A stretch of 64,000 nt of DNA. Origin: Streptomyces sp. SLBN-31. Its GTDB lineage: Bacteria; Actinomycetota; Actinomycetes; Streptomycetales; Streptomycetaceae. Under the pieces are notes generated by a model, which worked only from the letters and a program-made list of their open reading frames with translations, was not told the DNA's origin and did not search any database. The position numbers and the translations under genes are program-made. This document shows, one piece after another, positions 1 to 8,844 of this stretch. The stretch's first letter is position 1. Each line of letters opens with the position of its first letter. The stretch lies in NCBI RefSeq assembly GCF_006715395.1, contig NZ_VFNC01000002.1:3658001-3722000 (forward strand), in the 5' to 3' direction.

Positions 1-179
1 TGGGGCGTCGGGGGTCGTGCGGTCCGTCGAGCGTAAGGCGCAAAACTCCTCGTCGCTCCTCCGCCAAGGGCTGTTGTGGGCGAACTCACCTGTGGTGTCA
101 CCGGTTCGGCTGGAAGTGGGGCGCGTGAGGCGTGAGAGAGGGCGCGCGCTGGGCGGTGCGCCCCGGTAACGTCGTCCCC

Positions 180-632
180 ATGGACACGTCCTGGTGGCTT
201 GCGCTCGCGGCCGTGGTACTGCTGGCGCTGGTCGCCACGCTCGTCGACGGGTGGGGGCGCGGGAGGCGGCCCGGGGGGCGGCGGACGCGGCCGCCGGGGC
301 GGCCGGGCGAGCGGGGACGGCAACGGCCCAGGCCCGCCGAGATCTGGTGGGCCGACGTCCCCATCGAGGACGGGCCCGGCGGAAAGGACCGGCCCTGCCT
401 GGTGCTCGTGGTGCACGGGGAGCGGGCGACGGTCGCGAAGATCACCAGCAAGTACCACGGCGAGCGGCCCGGGGTGATCCCGCTGCCGCCGGGAGCGGTG
501 GGCGACCGTCAGGGCCGGGCGAGCTTTTTGGAGACGGACGAGTTGCGCGAGGTGCCGGTGTGGCATTTCCGGCGGCGGGCCGGTGTGGTGGACCCGGTCC
601 TGTGGGACCAGGTCCGTCACCTGGCGACGTGA
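180..632 (+). CDS. Membrane-tethered PemK/MazF-like protein
   Basis: 150 residues. An N-terminal hydrophobic helix (about residues 3-21) is followed by a basic, proline-rich linker (about 22-58) and a compact C-terminal domain that opens with AEIWWADVP and has RPCLVLVV, the two strands typical of the PemK/MazF (CcdB-like) barrel. Family members are usually ribosome-independent RNases, but several actinobacterial relatives are uncharacterised. I chose ATG 180 because TAACGT at 167-172 fits a -10 box seven bases before it, which would give a leaderless transcript; a GTG in frame at 132 is the alternative. No small antitoxin ORF is adjacent, so a toxin role is not supported. It ends just before the convergent cysM. 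Confidence 0.7.
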   Translation: MDTSWWLALAAVVLLALVATLVDGWGRGRRPGGRRTRPPGRPGERGRQRPRPAEIWWADVPIEDGPGGKDRPCLVLVVHGERATVAKITSKYHGERPGVIPLPPGAVGDRQGRASFLETDELREVPVWHFRRRAGVVDPVLWDQVRHLAT

Positions 633-639
633 GGCGCGC

Positions 640-1962
<1,323 letters not shown>

Positions 1963-1985
1963 TCACGGCCGTACGGCGGCAGGGG

Positions 1986-2087
1986 TCAGCTCGGACAGAG
2001 GGCGCTGTTCAGCCTGCACAGGTCGACGTGCAGCCGCGCCACGAGCAGGGTGCCCGGCGTCTTTTCGCTCACGTCGTTGGAAACCAT
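1986..2087 (-). CDS. Cysteine-rich leader peptide upstream of cysO
   Basis: A 33-codon ORF reading ATG at 2087 to TGA at 1986, too short for usual gene callers. Its C-terminal half contains RLHVDLCRLNSALC. The LHVDLCR core is the signature I know from actinobacterial leader peptides placed before sulfur-metabolism operons. Two Cys codons near the end suit ribosome-mediated sensing of charged tRNA-Cys. It ends 111 bp before cysO on the same strand. TACGAT at 2094-2099 is a good -10 box whose predicted transcription start falls on or next to the ATG, so the transcript is probably leaderless. Confidence 0.7.
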   Translation of the reverse strand: MVSNDVSEKTPGTLLVARLHVDLCRLNSALCPS

Positions 2088-2093
2088 GCGGTC

Positions 2094-2138
2094 ATCGTAT
2101 CGATTCCCGGTCCCCGACCCGGAGTGTGATCTCACACT
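2094..2138 (-). promoter_or_regulatory. Promoter and palindromic site for the leader peptide-cysO-cysM unit
   Basis: On the minus strand a -10 box TACGAT (2099-2094) has no recognisable -35. Instead a perfect inverted repeat AGTGTGA-N2-TCACACT lies at 2123-2138, centred about 43 bp before the predicted start at 2087. This position suits an activator replacing the -35 element. The half-sites TGTGA/TCACA resemble CRP or GntR-type sites, but the 2-bp spacer is not the CRP spacing; the regulator is unknown. Confidence 0.5.
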
Positions 2139-2229
2139 ACGGACGCATTCCGACCGGCTGCTGAGACCGCACAGCTCAGGCGGACGCCCGGGTCACCGGC
2201 CGGGCCGGGCGCAGGGGCTCGGTACGGGC

Positions 2230-2652
2230 TCAGTATGCCTCGACGACGGCGACCTCCTCCTCGGTCACCTCGCCGTCCACGATCCGGAACGAGCGGAACT
2301 GGAACTCGCCGAGGCCGTCGGTGTCGGCGGTGGAGACCAGGACGTAGTGGGCGCCGGGCTCGTTCGCGTAGGAGATGTCGGTGCGGGAGGGGCGGGCCTC
2401 GGTGGCCGTGTGGGAGTGGTAGATGACCACCGGCTCCTCGTCGCGGTCGTCCATCTCGCGGTAGAGCTTGAGCAGGTCGCCGGAGTCGAACTCGTAGAAG
2501 GTCGGCGACATGGCCGCGTTGAGCATGGGGATGAAGCGCTCGGGGCGGTCCGAACCGGCCGGCCCGGCGATGACGCCGCACGCCTCGTCGGGGTGGTCCT
2601 TGCGCGCGTGGGCGACGATCTGGTCGACGAGGGCCTGGGTGATGGTCAGCAT
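2230..2652 (-). CDS. mec: Mec, JAMM-family CysO-cysteine peptidase
   Basis: 140 residues. The JAMM metalloprotease signature is complete: E23, then H79-S-H81 followed by ten residues and D92, the Zn ligands and catalytic glutamate of Mpr1p/Pad1p N-terminal peptidases. The mycobacterial homologue Mec+ cleaves cysteine from the CysO-cysteine adduct made by CysM. Because CysO here has a Met-Ala tail beyond Gly-Gly, the same peptidase could also mature the carrier; this is inference by analogy with JAMM proteins that trim other sulfur carriers. ATG start at 2652. It is separated from cysO by the 355-bp leader region, so it may be transcribed independently. Confidence 0.92.
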   Translation of the reverse strand: MLTITQALVDQIVAHARKDHPDEACGVIAGPAGSDRPERFIPMLNAAMSPTFYEFDSGDLLKLYREMDDRDEEPVVIYHSHTATEARPSRTDISYANEPGAHYVLVSTADTDGLGEFQFRSFRIVDGEVTEEEVAVVEAY

Positions 2653-2672
2653 GCCGGCAAGGATAAGCAGAG

Positions 2673-2709
2673 GGGCCGCCCCGTACCGAAGGGTGGTACG
2701 GGGCGGCCC
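2673..2709 (-). terminator. Hairpin terminator downstream of the amino-acid permease
   Basis: A perfect 15-bp stem (GGGCCGCCCCGTACC with its complement) around a 7-base loop lies between the permease stop at 2728 and the mec start at 2652. It is placed to end permease transcription before mec. A run of T is not pronounced, as is common in Streptomyces. Confidence 0.75.
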
Positions 2710-2727
2710 ACATGCTGAACCGGGAGG

Positions 2728-4158
2728 TCAGCCGACCTTCTCGAGCTCCGGCTCGCGCCGCTCCGCGACCTGCGGGTGGCGGGCCTTCAGCACGGCCCAG
2801 CCGACGCCCAGTGCGGCGGCCCAGCCCGCCATCACGTAGAGGCAGATCCGCGAGTCGGCGTCGTAGGCGATGAGCCCCGTGACGAAGAGCAGGAAGACGA
2901 TGGCGATCCAGCTGCACACCGCGCCGCCCGGCGCCGGGAAGGCGGAGGCGGGCAGCCGTCCGGCGACGACGGCACGTCGGTAGAGCACGTGGCTGACGAG
3001 GATCATCAGCCAGGTCCAGATGCCGGCCGCGGTGGCCACCGAGGTGACGTAGCCGAAGGCCTTCTCCGGGACGACGTAGTTCAGGACGACGCCGATGCCC
3101 ATGAAGAGGACCGAGACGGTGATGCCGAAGGCCGGCGTCTTGGTCGAGGACAGCTTGCGGAAGACCGCCGGGGCCTCGCCGTTGTCGGCGAGGGTGCGCA
3201 GCATGCGGCCCGTGGAGTACATGCCGGAGTTGCAGGAGGACAGGGCCGCGGTCAGCACGACGAAGTTGACGATGCCCGCGCCGGCCGGGATGCCGATCAC
3301 CGCGAACGCCTTCACGAAGGGGCTGACACCGGCCGCGAAGTCGGTCCACTTCACCACGCACAGGATGACGGTGAGGGCGCCGACGTAGAAGAGCGCGATG
3401 CGCCAGGGCAGGGTGTTGATCGCCTTGGGCAGCGTCTTCTCGGGGTTCTCGGACTCGCCCGCGGTGACGCCGACCAGCTCGACCGCGAGGTAGGCGAACA
3501 TGACGCCCTGCAGGGTCATCAGGGAGGAGCCGATGCCCTTGGGGAAGAAGCCGTCGAACTGCCAGAGGTTGGCGACCGCGGCGGTGTCACCGGCGTTGCT
3601 GAAGCCGAGGGTGAGCACGCCGAGGCCGATCACGATCATGCCGATCAGGGCGGTGACCTTGACCATGGAGAACCAGAACTCGAGCTCGCCGAAGAGCTTC
3701 ACCGAGATCAGGTTGACCCCGAAGAGGATCACCAGGAAGACCAGCGCGGTCACCCACTGCGGGACGTGCGGGAACCAGTAGTGGACGTAGATCGCGGCGG
3801 CCGTGAGCTCGGCCATGCCGGTGACGACCCACATCAGCCAGTACGTCCAGCCGGTGAAGTAGCCGAAGAACGGGCCGAGGAACTCGCGGGAGTACTCCGC
3901 GAAGGAGCCCGAGACCGGGCGGTACAGGAGCAGTTCGCCGAGCGCCCGCATGATGAAGAAGACGATGGCGCCGGCGAGGGCGTACATCAGGATGAGGCTG
4001 GGACCGGCCTTGGCGATGTTCGCCCCGGCCCCGAGGAAGAGGCCGACGCCGATGGCGCCGCCGATCGCGATCATCTGGACCTGGCGGCTGCCGAGTCCGC
4101 GCTCGTACCCCTCTTCGGAGGTCTGCTCCGAGCCTGTGTCGACCTGAGCGGAGGTCAT
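2728..4158 (-). CDS. APC-family amino-acid permease
   Basis: 476 residues from ATG 4158, chosen because GGAGAAAGG lies upstream and the conserved GLGSRQVQMIAIGGAIG start of TM1 follows about 20 residues later. Twelve hydrophobic segments are evident and the IGGAIGVGLFLGAG stretch is the substrate-binding unwound TM1 of the amino acid-polyamine-organocation superfamily (AAT subgroup, like GABA, aromatic or D-serine/alanine permeases). It would import an amino acid with protons across the cytoplasmic membrane. The exact substrate cannot be read from sequence. It stands alone: a terminator follows it, and the upstream clpS-DUF2017 unit is separated by 344 bp. Confidence 0.88.
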   Translation of the reverse strand: MTSAQVDTGSEQTSEEGYERGLGSRQVQMIAIGGAIGVGLFLGAGANIAKAGPSLILMYALAGAIVFFIMRALGELLLYRPVSGSFAEYSREFLGPFFGYFTGWTYWLMWVVTGMAELTAAAIYVHYWFPHVPQWVTALVFLVILFGVNLISVKLFGELEFWFSMVKVTALIGMIVIGLGVLTLGFSNAGDTAAVANLWQFDGFFPKGIGSSLMTLQGVMFAYLAVELVGVTAGESENPEKTLPKAINTLPWRIALFYVGALTVILCVVKWTDFAAGVSPFVKAFAVIGIPAGAGIVNFVVLTAALSSCNSGMYSTGRMLRTLADNGEAPAVFRKLSSTKTPAFGITVSVLFMGIGVVLNYVVPEKAFGYVTSVATAAGIWTWLMILVSHVLYRRAVVAGRLPASAFPAPGGAVCSWIAIVFLLFVTGLIAYDADSRICLYVMAGWAAALGVGWAVLKARHPQVAERREPELEKVG

Positions 4159-4502
4159 GTGTGTGGTGCGCCTTTCTCCATGCCGACCCGGGCCTCTCGT
4201 CGGCCTCGGATCGGGTCTCGATCCCCCCGGATTGAATGGAGCTGAGCGGGCTGCGGGCCCGCTCGTGCCAGGCCGACGGTCGTCGGCGCTGTGGCGCACC
4301 CGGCCGAACATTCGGGTGGTGTTCGCCGGGCGGTCGTGAAGATTTATCACGGCCGCAACGCTGATCACGGGGCGCGGATGTGGCGCATCACACAAGGAGA
4401 AGGGACCAAACAGCGCAGAAAACGGACACACCCGGCCGGACCGGTGACTCGATCGTTATCCGGATTTGAGCGTCCTCTGAGCGAACACGGAACCTGCACA
4501 TT
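4159..4502. other. Intergenic region between DUF2017 gene and permease
   Basis: 344 bp with no convincing ORF. It holds the permease 5' region and the DUF2017 3' end. One hairpin, GAGCGGGC-N5-GCCCGCTC at 4244-4264, lies about 90 bp before the permease start. I see no recognisable operator or riboswitch consensus. Confidence 0.5.
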
Positions 4503-5105
4503 TCAGGGCAGGAGGGTGTTCACCAGCGTCTCCTGGAGCCCGCCCAGCCAGAGATAGGCCATCACCATGGGCTTACGGGGGTCGTCGTCGGGGAGCCGGT
4601 AGAGGACGTCGGTGTCGTCCTCGTCGGTGATCTCCAGCCGGGAGCCGATCGCCAGACGCAGGTCGTTGAGGGAGCCCAGCCACTGCCGGGACTGCTCCGG
4701 GGACAGTTCGAGGACCGCTCCGCCGTCGGGGGCCGGGGTGAGCGCGTCGAGGGTGCGGACGACCGTGAGCGCGTTCTCCCGCTTGCCGGCGCGCAGGTCG
4801 TTCTCGGTGTAGCGGCGGAACTCGGCGGAGTGGGCCTGCTGTTCCTGCGCCTGCCGGGGGCCGGGGGTGCCCTCCGGGTCGCAGTAGGCGTCTGGGAAAA
4901 GCCGCTTGAGCACGGGGTCCCCGGGGGGCTCGCTCGGGCCCTCGGCGAAGAGCTCCGCGAGCGGGTCGTCGGAGGCGTCCGCGCCGGGTCCGGGGCCGAT
5001 GAGTTCCAGCAACTGGACGGCGAGCGACCGGATGATGGAGATCTCGACGTCGTCGAGGGCGACGGCCGCACCGCCGCCGGGGAGCGGTTCGAAGTGTCCT
5101 GGCAT
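4503..5105 (-). CDS. DUF2017 family protein
   Basis: 200 residues, soluble, acidic. It matches the actinobacterial DUF2017 pattern: an N-terminal LDDVEISIIRSLAVQLLELI helix, a central RRYTENDLRAGKRENA segment and a C-terminal YLWLGGLQETLVNTL. The family has no assigned function but is regularly encoded directly after clpS, as here, where clpS ends 41 bp upstream on the same strand. This suggests a role connected to ClpS/ClpAP-type proteolysis. ATG 5105 with GGAGG eight bases upstream decides the start. Confidence 0.88.
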   Translation of the reverse strand: MPGHFEPLPGGGAAVALDDVEISIIRSLAVQLLELIGPGPGADASDDPLAELFAEGPSEPPGDPVLKRLFPDAYCDPEGTPGPRQAQEQQAHSAEFRRYTENDLRAGKRENALTVVRTLDALTPAPDGGAVLELSPEQSRQWLGSLNDLRLAIGSRLEITDEDDTDVLYRLPDDDPRKPMVMAYLWLGGLQETLVNTLLP

Positions 5106-5146
5106 GGAGGAGGTTCGCTACTTCCGGTCCTGCGCGCGGGAGGGGG

Positions 5147-5464
5147 TCATTTCCGGTCCTGCTGGAGGGTGGCCCACAGGCCGTAGCCGTGCATCGCCTG
5201 CACGTCGCGTTCCATCTCCTCGCGGCTACCGCTGGAGACGACCGCCCGGCCCTTGTGGTGGACATCGAGCATGAGTTTGGTGGCCTTGTCCTTCGAGTAC
5301 CCGAAGTACGTCTGGAAGACGTAGGTCACGTAGCTCATGAGGTTGACCGGGTCGTTGTGAACGATCGTGACCCAGGGGACGTCCGGCTCGGGTACGGCGA
5401 AGACCTCCTCCGCCGACTCGGTGCGTTCGATCTCTACGGGAGCGGGTGACGTCACATGGCCCAT
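5147..5464 (-). CDS. clpS: ATP-dependent Clp protease adaptor ClpS
   Basis: 105 residues. The ClpS core begins at [16 protein letters not shown], where the N-D pair and the following Met region form the N-degron (leucine-type N-terminal residue) pocket, and includes [14 protein letters not shown], the conserved helix that contacts the Clp unfoldase. ClpS delivers N-end-rule substrates to ClpC/ClpA and can redirect it away from SsrA-tagged proteins. Start ATG 5464; the first 25 residues are variable in the family. Divergent from pncB with a shared intergenic promoter region, and followed by the DUF2017 gene. Confidence 0.95.
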   Translation of the reverse strand: MGHVTSPAPVEIERTESAEEVFAVPEPDVPWVTIVHNDPVNLMSYVTYVFQTYFGYSKDKATKLMLDVHHKGRAVVSSGSREEMERDVQAMHGYGLWATLQQDRK

Positions 5465-5602
5465 GCTGCCACGGCCCCGATAAATCGTCACACTGACGCA
5501 AAGGGGTGTAGCATCATTGCCATGCTGCTCACGCCGGGGGACAACCCCCGGACCCCCGGCCGACCCTGGGGCACCCGGAGAAATGTGGCAAGGAGAGTTT
5601 TC

Positions 5603-6952
5603 GTGGATGTAGCGGACCTTGGGCTGCCGGTGGACGTTCCCTCTACGGCGCTCTTCACGGACCAGTACGAGCTCACGATGCTTCAGGCCGCCTTGAAGGC
5701 CGGTACCGCCGAACGGAGGTCGGTCTTCGAGGTCTTCACCCGGCGGCTGCCCGAGGGGCGCCGCTACGGCGTCGTGGCCGGCACCGGGCGGGTCCTGGAC
5801 GCCGTGGAGAACTTCCGCTTCGACGCCGGCGTCCTGGGCTTCCTGCGCGAGAAGGGCATCGTCGACGAGCCGACCCTGGAATGGCTCGCCGGCTACCGGT
5901 TCAGCGGCGACGTATGGGGCTACCCCGAGGGCGAGGTGTACTTCCCGGGCTCGCCGATCATGCGGGTCGAGGGGTCGTTCGCCGAGTGCGTGCTGCTGGA
6001 GACCGTGATCCTCTCCATCCTCAACCACGACTCCGCCATCGCCGCGGCCGCCTCCCGCATGTCCTCGGCCGCCGGTGTGCGCCCGCTGATCGAGATGGGC
6101 GCCCGCCGCACCCACGAGCTCGCGGCCGTCGCCGCCTCCCGCGCGGCCTACGTCGGCGGTTTCTCCTCCACCTCCGACCTCGCGGCCGGCTTCCGCTACA
6201 ACATCCCGACCGTCGGCACCTCGGCCCACGCCTTCACCCTGCTCCACGACCACGAAAGGGACGCCTTCCGCGCCCAGGTGGACTCCCTCGGCCGGGGCAC
6301 GACCCTGCTCGTGGACACCTACGACGTCACCGAGGCCGTCCGGATGGCCGTCGAGGTCGCCGGGACCGAGCTGGGTGCCGTGCGCATCGACTCCGGCGAC
6401 CTGCTGCTGGTCGCGCATCGGGTGCGCCAGCAGCTGGACGAGCTGGGCGCGACCGGCACGAAGATCATCGTGACCTCGGACCTGGACGAGTACGCCATCG
6501 CCTCGCTGGCGGCGGCGCCCGTGGACGCGTACGGCGTCGGCACCCAGCTGGTCACCGGGTCCGGGCACCCGACGGCGTCCATGGTCTACAAGCTGGTCGC
6601 CCGCGCGGAGTCCGACGACCCCAAGGCGCCCCTGGTGCCGGTGGCGAAGAAGTCCAGCGGCGGCAAGACGTCCGTCGGCGGCCGTAAGTGGGCGGCGCGG
6701 CGCCTCGACGCCGACGGGGTCGCGGAGGCCGAGGTCGTCGGCACGGGCCCCGTCCCGGCCGAGCTCGCCGACCGGCAGTTGCTGGTGGAGCTGATCAAGG
6801 GCGGCGACGTGATCGCCCGCGAGCCGCTGGACGCCGTACGCGACCGGCACACGGCCGCGCGGGCCGGCCTGCCGCTGTCGGCCACCCAGCTGTCGCGCGG
6901 GGAACCCGTCATTCCGACGGAGTACGTACAGGCTCGCTCGGGTAGCCAGTAG
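5603..6952 (+). CDS. pncB: Nicotinate phosphoribosyltransferase PncB
   Basis: 449 residues from GTG 5603, selected because AAGGAGAG precedes it by 5 bases; an in-frame ATG at 5522 lacks this. The product opens with [12 protein letters not shown], the PncB substrate-binding signature, and contains EMGARRTHE and VRIDSGDL, the PRPP/phosphate-binding segments. It converts nicotinate and PRPP to nicotinate mononucleotide in NAD salvage, with ATP hydrolysis. The next gene on the same strand is pncA, which makes its substrate, so the two encode consecutive steps from nicotinamide. Confidence 0.95.
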   Translation: MDVADLGLPVDVPSTALFTDQYELTMLQAALKAGTAERRSVFEVFTRRLPEGRRYGVVAGTGRVLDAVENFRFDAGVLGFLREKGIVDEPTLEWLAGYRFSGDVWGYPEGEVYFPGSPIMRVEGSFAECVLLETVILSILNHDSAIAAAASRMSSAAGVRPLIEMGARRTHELAAVAASRAAYVGGFSSTSDLAAGFRYNIPTVGTSAHAFTLLHDHERDAFRAQVDSLGRGTTLLVDTYDVTEAVRMAVEVAGTELGAVRIDSGDLLLVAHRVRQQLDELGATGTKIIVTSDLDEYAIASLAAAPVDAYGVGTQLVTGSGHPTASMVYKLVARAESDDPKAPLVPVAKKSSGGKTSVGGRKWAARRLDADGVAEAEVVGTGPVPAELADRQLLVELIKGGDVIAREPLDAVRDRHTAARAGLPLSATQLSRGEPVIPTEYVQARSGSQ

Positions 6953-7094
6953 CGGGTGCTCACCGCACGCCCCCGCGGATACGCCCTCTCGTGCCCCCTC
7001 CCCTGCGCCCCCCGAACTCAATAGGCTCGGAAGTTCACCGGCCGGGCCCGCACCCCCCTTCTCCCCCCGACCCCATAGTCGAAGGACACCGACC

Positions 7095-7685
7095 ATGCGC
7101 CGCGCCTTGATCGTCGTAGACGTGCAGAACGACTTCTGCGAGGGGGGCAGCCTCGCCGTGGCCGGGGGTGCCGACGTGGCCGCCGCCGTCACCGAACTGA
7201 TCGGGCAGGCGGCCGGCTCCGGCTACCAGCACGTGGTGGCCACCCGCGACCACCACATCGCGCCCGGCGGTCACTTCGCCGACAACCCCGACTTCGTCCA
7301 CTCCTGGCCCGCGCACTGCGTCGCCGGCACCGAGGGCGTCGGCTTCCACCCGAACTTCGCCCCCGCCGTCGCCTCCGGCGCCATCGACGCCGTCTTCGAC
7401 AAGGGGGCGTATGCGGCGGCCTACAGCGGCTTCGAGGGCGCCGACGAGAACGGCGTCCCGCTGGCCGAGTGGCTGCGCGCCCGGGACGTCGTCGAGGTCG
7501 ACGTGGTCGGTATTGCCACGGACCACTGCGTGCGGGCCACCGCGCTGGACGCGGCACGCGAGGGCTTCCGCACCCAGGTGCTGCTCGACCTGACCGCCGG
7601 CGTCGCCCAGGAGACCACCGACCGCGCGCTCGAGGAGATGCGCGGGGCAGGAGTGGAACTGACCGGCAAGCCGGTGGTCGCGTAG
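7095..7685 (+). CDS. pncA: Nicotinamidase PncA
   Basis: 196 residues of the cysteine-hydrolase (isochorismatase-like) fold. The triad is D9 (VVDVQNDF), K103 (FDKGAY) and C145 (TDHCVRATA); metal ligands are D52, H54, H60 and probably H75. The enzyme hydrolyses nicotinamide to nicotinate and ammonia, feeding PncB 142 bp upstream; relatives also activate pyrazinamide. ATG 7095 with GAAGGACA upstream. Confidence 0.95.
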   Translation: MRRALIVVDVQNDFCEGGSLAVAGGADVAAAVTELIGQAAGSGYQHVVATRDHHIAPGGHFADNPDFVHSWPAHCVAGTEGVGFHPNFAPAVASGAIDAVFDKGAYAAAYSGFEGADENGVPLAEWLRARDVVEVDVVGIATDHCVRATALDAAREGFRTQVLLDLTAGVAQETTDRALEEMRGAGVELTGKPVVA

Positions 7686-8365
7686 CCCGACCCGGCACCA
7701 CCGCCTCCCACCCGAAACGGCACCGCCGGACGGCGACGCCGTGGCCGGTCGCCGTCCGGCGGACAAACGACGCGTACCGGCGTATGCGGCGTGGGCCGCA
7801 GTGCGATGCCGCCAGCGCGGCCCGACCGCCCCCGGAACGGCACCGCCGGACGGCGACGTCGTGGTTGATCGCCGTCGCGGCGGAGAGAAGGGCACCGGCC
7901 TGAGGCACCCGACCGGCTGCCTCGGCCCCCGAAGCGGCCGGCCGACCGCCCCCGCGCCCCGCCGGTCACCACAACGACACGACCGACCCCGAGACGGCAC
8001 CGCCGGACGGCGACGTCGTGGTTGATCGCCGTCGCGGCGGAGAGAAGTGCGCCTGCGGGGAGAACCGGCCTGAGACGCCCGGTCAGGCGCCCCTGCCCCG
8101 AGACGGCCGGCCGACCGGCCCCGCGCCGCCGGTCACCACAATGACGCGACCGACCCGGACCGGCAGCGCCGGACGGCGACGTTGTGGCTGGTCGCCGTCG
8201 CGGCGGACAAACAACGCGTACCGGCGTGGTCGGACCGGAGCGGACTGACGCCGCCGGCCGGTACTTCCCCGCGTAAGCGGCGCGGCCGGGCCGCCCCGGA
8301 CGGCACCGCCGGATCGCGGCGTCGTGGTTGATCGCCGTCGCGGCGGGGAGAGGTGCCCGGGGCCG
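7686..8365. repeat. Gene-free block with five degenerate hairpin-containing repeats
   Basis: No gene is visible between pncA and the convergent hypothetical gene. The region carries five copies of a roughly 52-66 bp element at 7718-7782, 7838-7890, 7995-8047, 8161-8226 and 8301-8352 (spacing 120, 157, 166 and 140 bp). Copies 1-4 keep a perfect 8-bp hairpin, GACGGCGA/TCGCCGTC, around a 12-base loop that always contains GTGG and varies only by transitions; copy 5 has a decayed left arm. Copies 1 and 4 share a second 3' extension (GGACAAAC...GCGTACCGGCG), copies 2, 3 and 5 share GAGAGAAG-like ends, and longer inter-element segments (for example CCGGTCACCACAA before copies 3 and 4) also repeat. 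Confidence 0.8.
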
Positions 8366-8710
8366 TTATGCCGGAGCCGCCGGGCGGCGGAGTAGGGCCT
8401 TGATCGGGTGCCACAGTTCCTGGACCAGGTCCGGGGCGGGCAGGACACCGTTGTCAGGGGCCGTGCGCCATATCAGGCCGTCGGGATGGTGCAGGACGGC
8501 CGTGATCTCGTCCGGGGTCGGCGGGGCCGCGTTGCCCCGCAGGTAGACGGCCCGCATGCCCAGGTTGCGCAGCCTGGTCAGGGCGCGCGCCCGGTTGCGG
8601 GCGTGGACGAGGACACGGACGCAGTCCGTGCCGTCGGCGGTGGGGCTGGGCAGGTTCAGCGCCACCACCACGCTGCCGCTCGGCAGCTTGCAGAAACCTC
8701 CTGCGGCCAT
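8366..8710 (-). CDS. Hypothetical protein, 114 aa
   Basis: Small soluble protein starting MAAGGFCKLPSG from ATG 8710. A longer frame exists upstream to 8803 but this ATG marks where the protein-like composition begins. It has a strand-rich N-terminus (SVVVALNLPS), a basic middle (VHARNRARALTRLRNLGMRAVYLRG) and an ending EITAVLHHPDGLIWR followed by QELWHPI. I do not recognise a named domain; similar short proteins are common in Streptomyces. Single gene between the repeat block and the inhA-type gene terminator. Confidence 0.6.
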   Translation of the reverse strand: MAAGGFCKLPSGSVVVALNLPSPTADGTDCVRVLVHARNRARALTRLRNLGMRAVYLRGNAAPPTPDEITAVLHHPDGLIWRTAPDNGVLPAPDLVQELWHPIKALLRRPAAPA

Positions 8711-8784
8711 GCAGGTCACACCCCCGTGCGAGTCGGTGTCGAAGGGACTGTCAATAAGAACGGCACAGCACGCACCTAAACACG

Positions 8785-8818
8785 ATCGGCGGCGACCCGC
8801 CAAGGGGTCACCGCCGAT
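8785..8818 (-). terminator. Hairpin terminator of the metalloprotease gene
   Basis: ATCGGCGGCGACCC at 8785-8798 pairs with GGGGTCACCGCCGAT at 8804-8818 (14-15 bp, one mismatch, 5-base loop), 27 bp after the protease stop codon on the minus strand. Confidence 0.75.
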
Positions 8819-8844
8819 ACGTCTCTGACCTGCGAAAACTCGGA

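Noticed and set aside
1..179. Gene or RNA at the left edge of the window
   Set aside because: No start, stop pair or RNA fold with support; only promoter-like sequence for the first gene is seen.
180..632. Complete toxin-antitoxin pair
   Set aside because: No small antitoxin-like ORF is found on either side within the window.
5465..7192. Apparent 570-residue N-terminal extension of ClpS reading antisense through pncB
   Set aside because: It is the antisense shadow of pncB; ClpS is normally about 100 residues and the ATG at 5464 begins the conserved protein.
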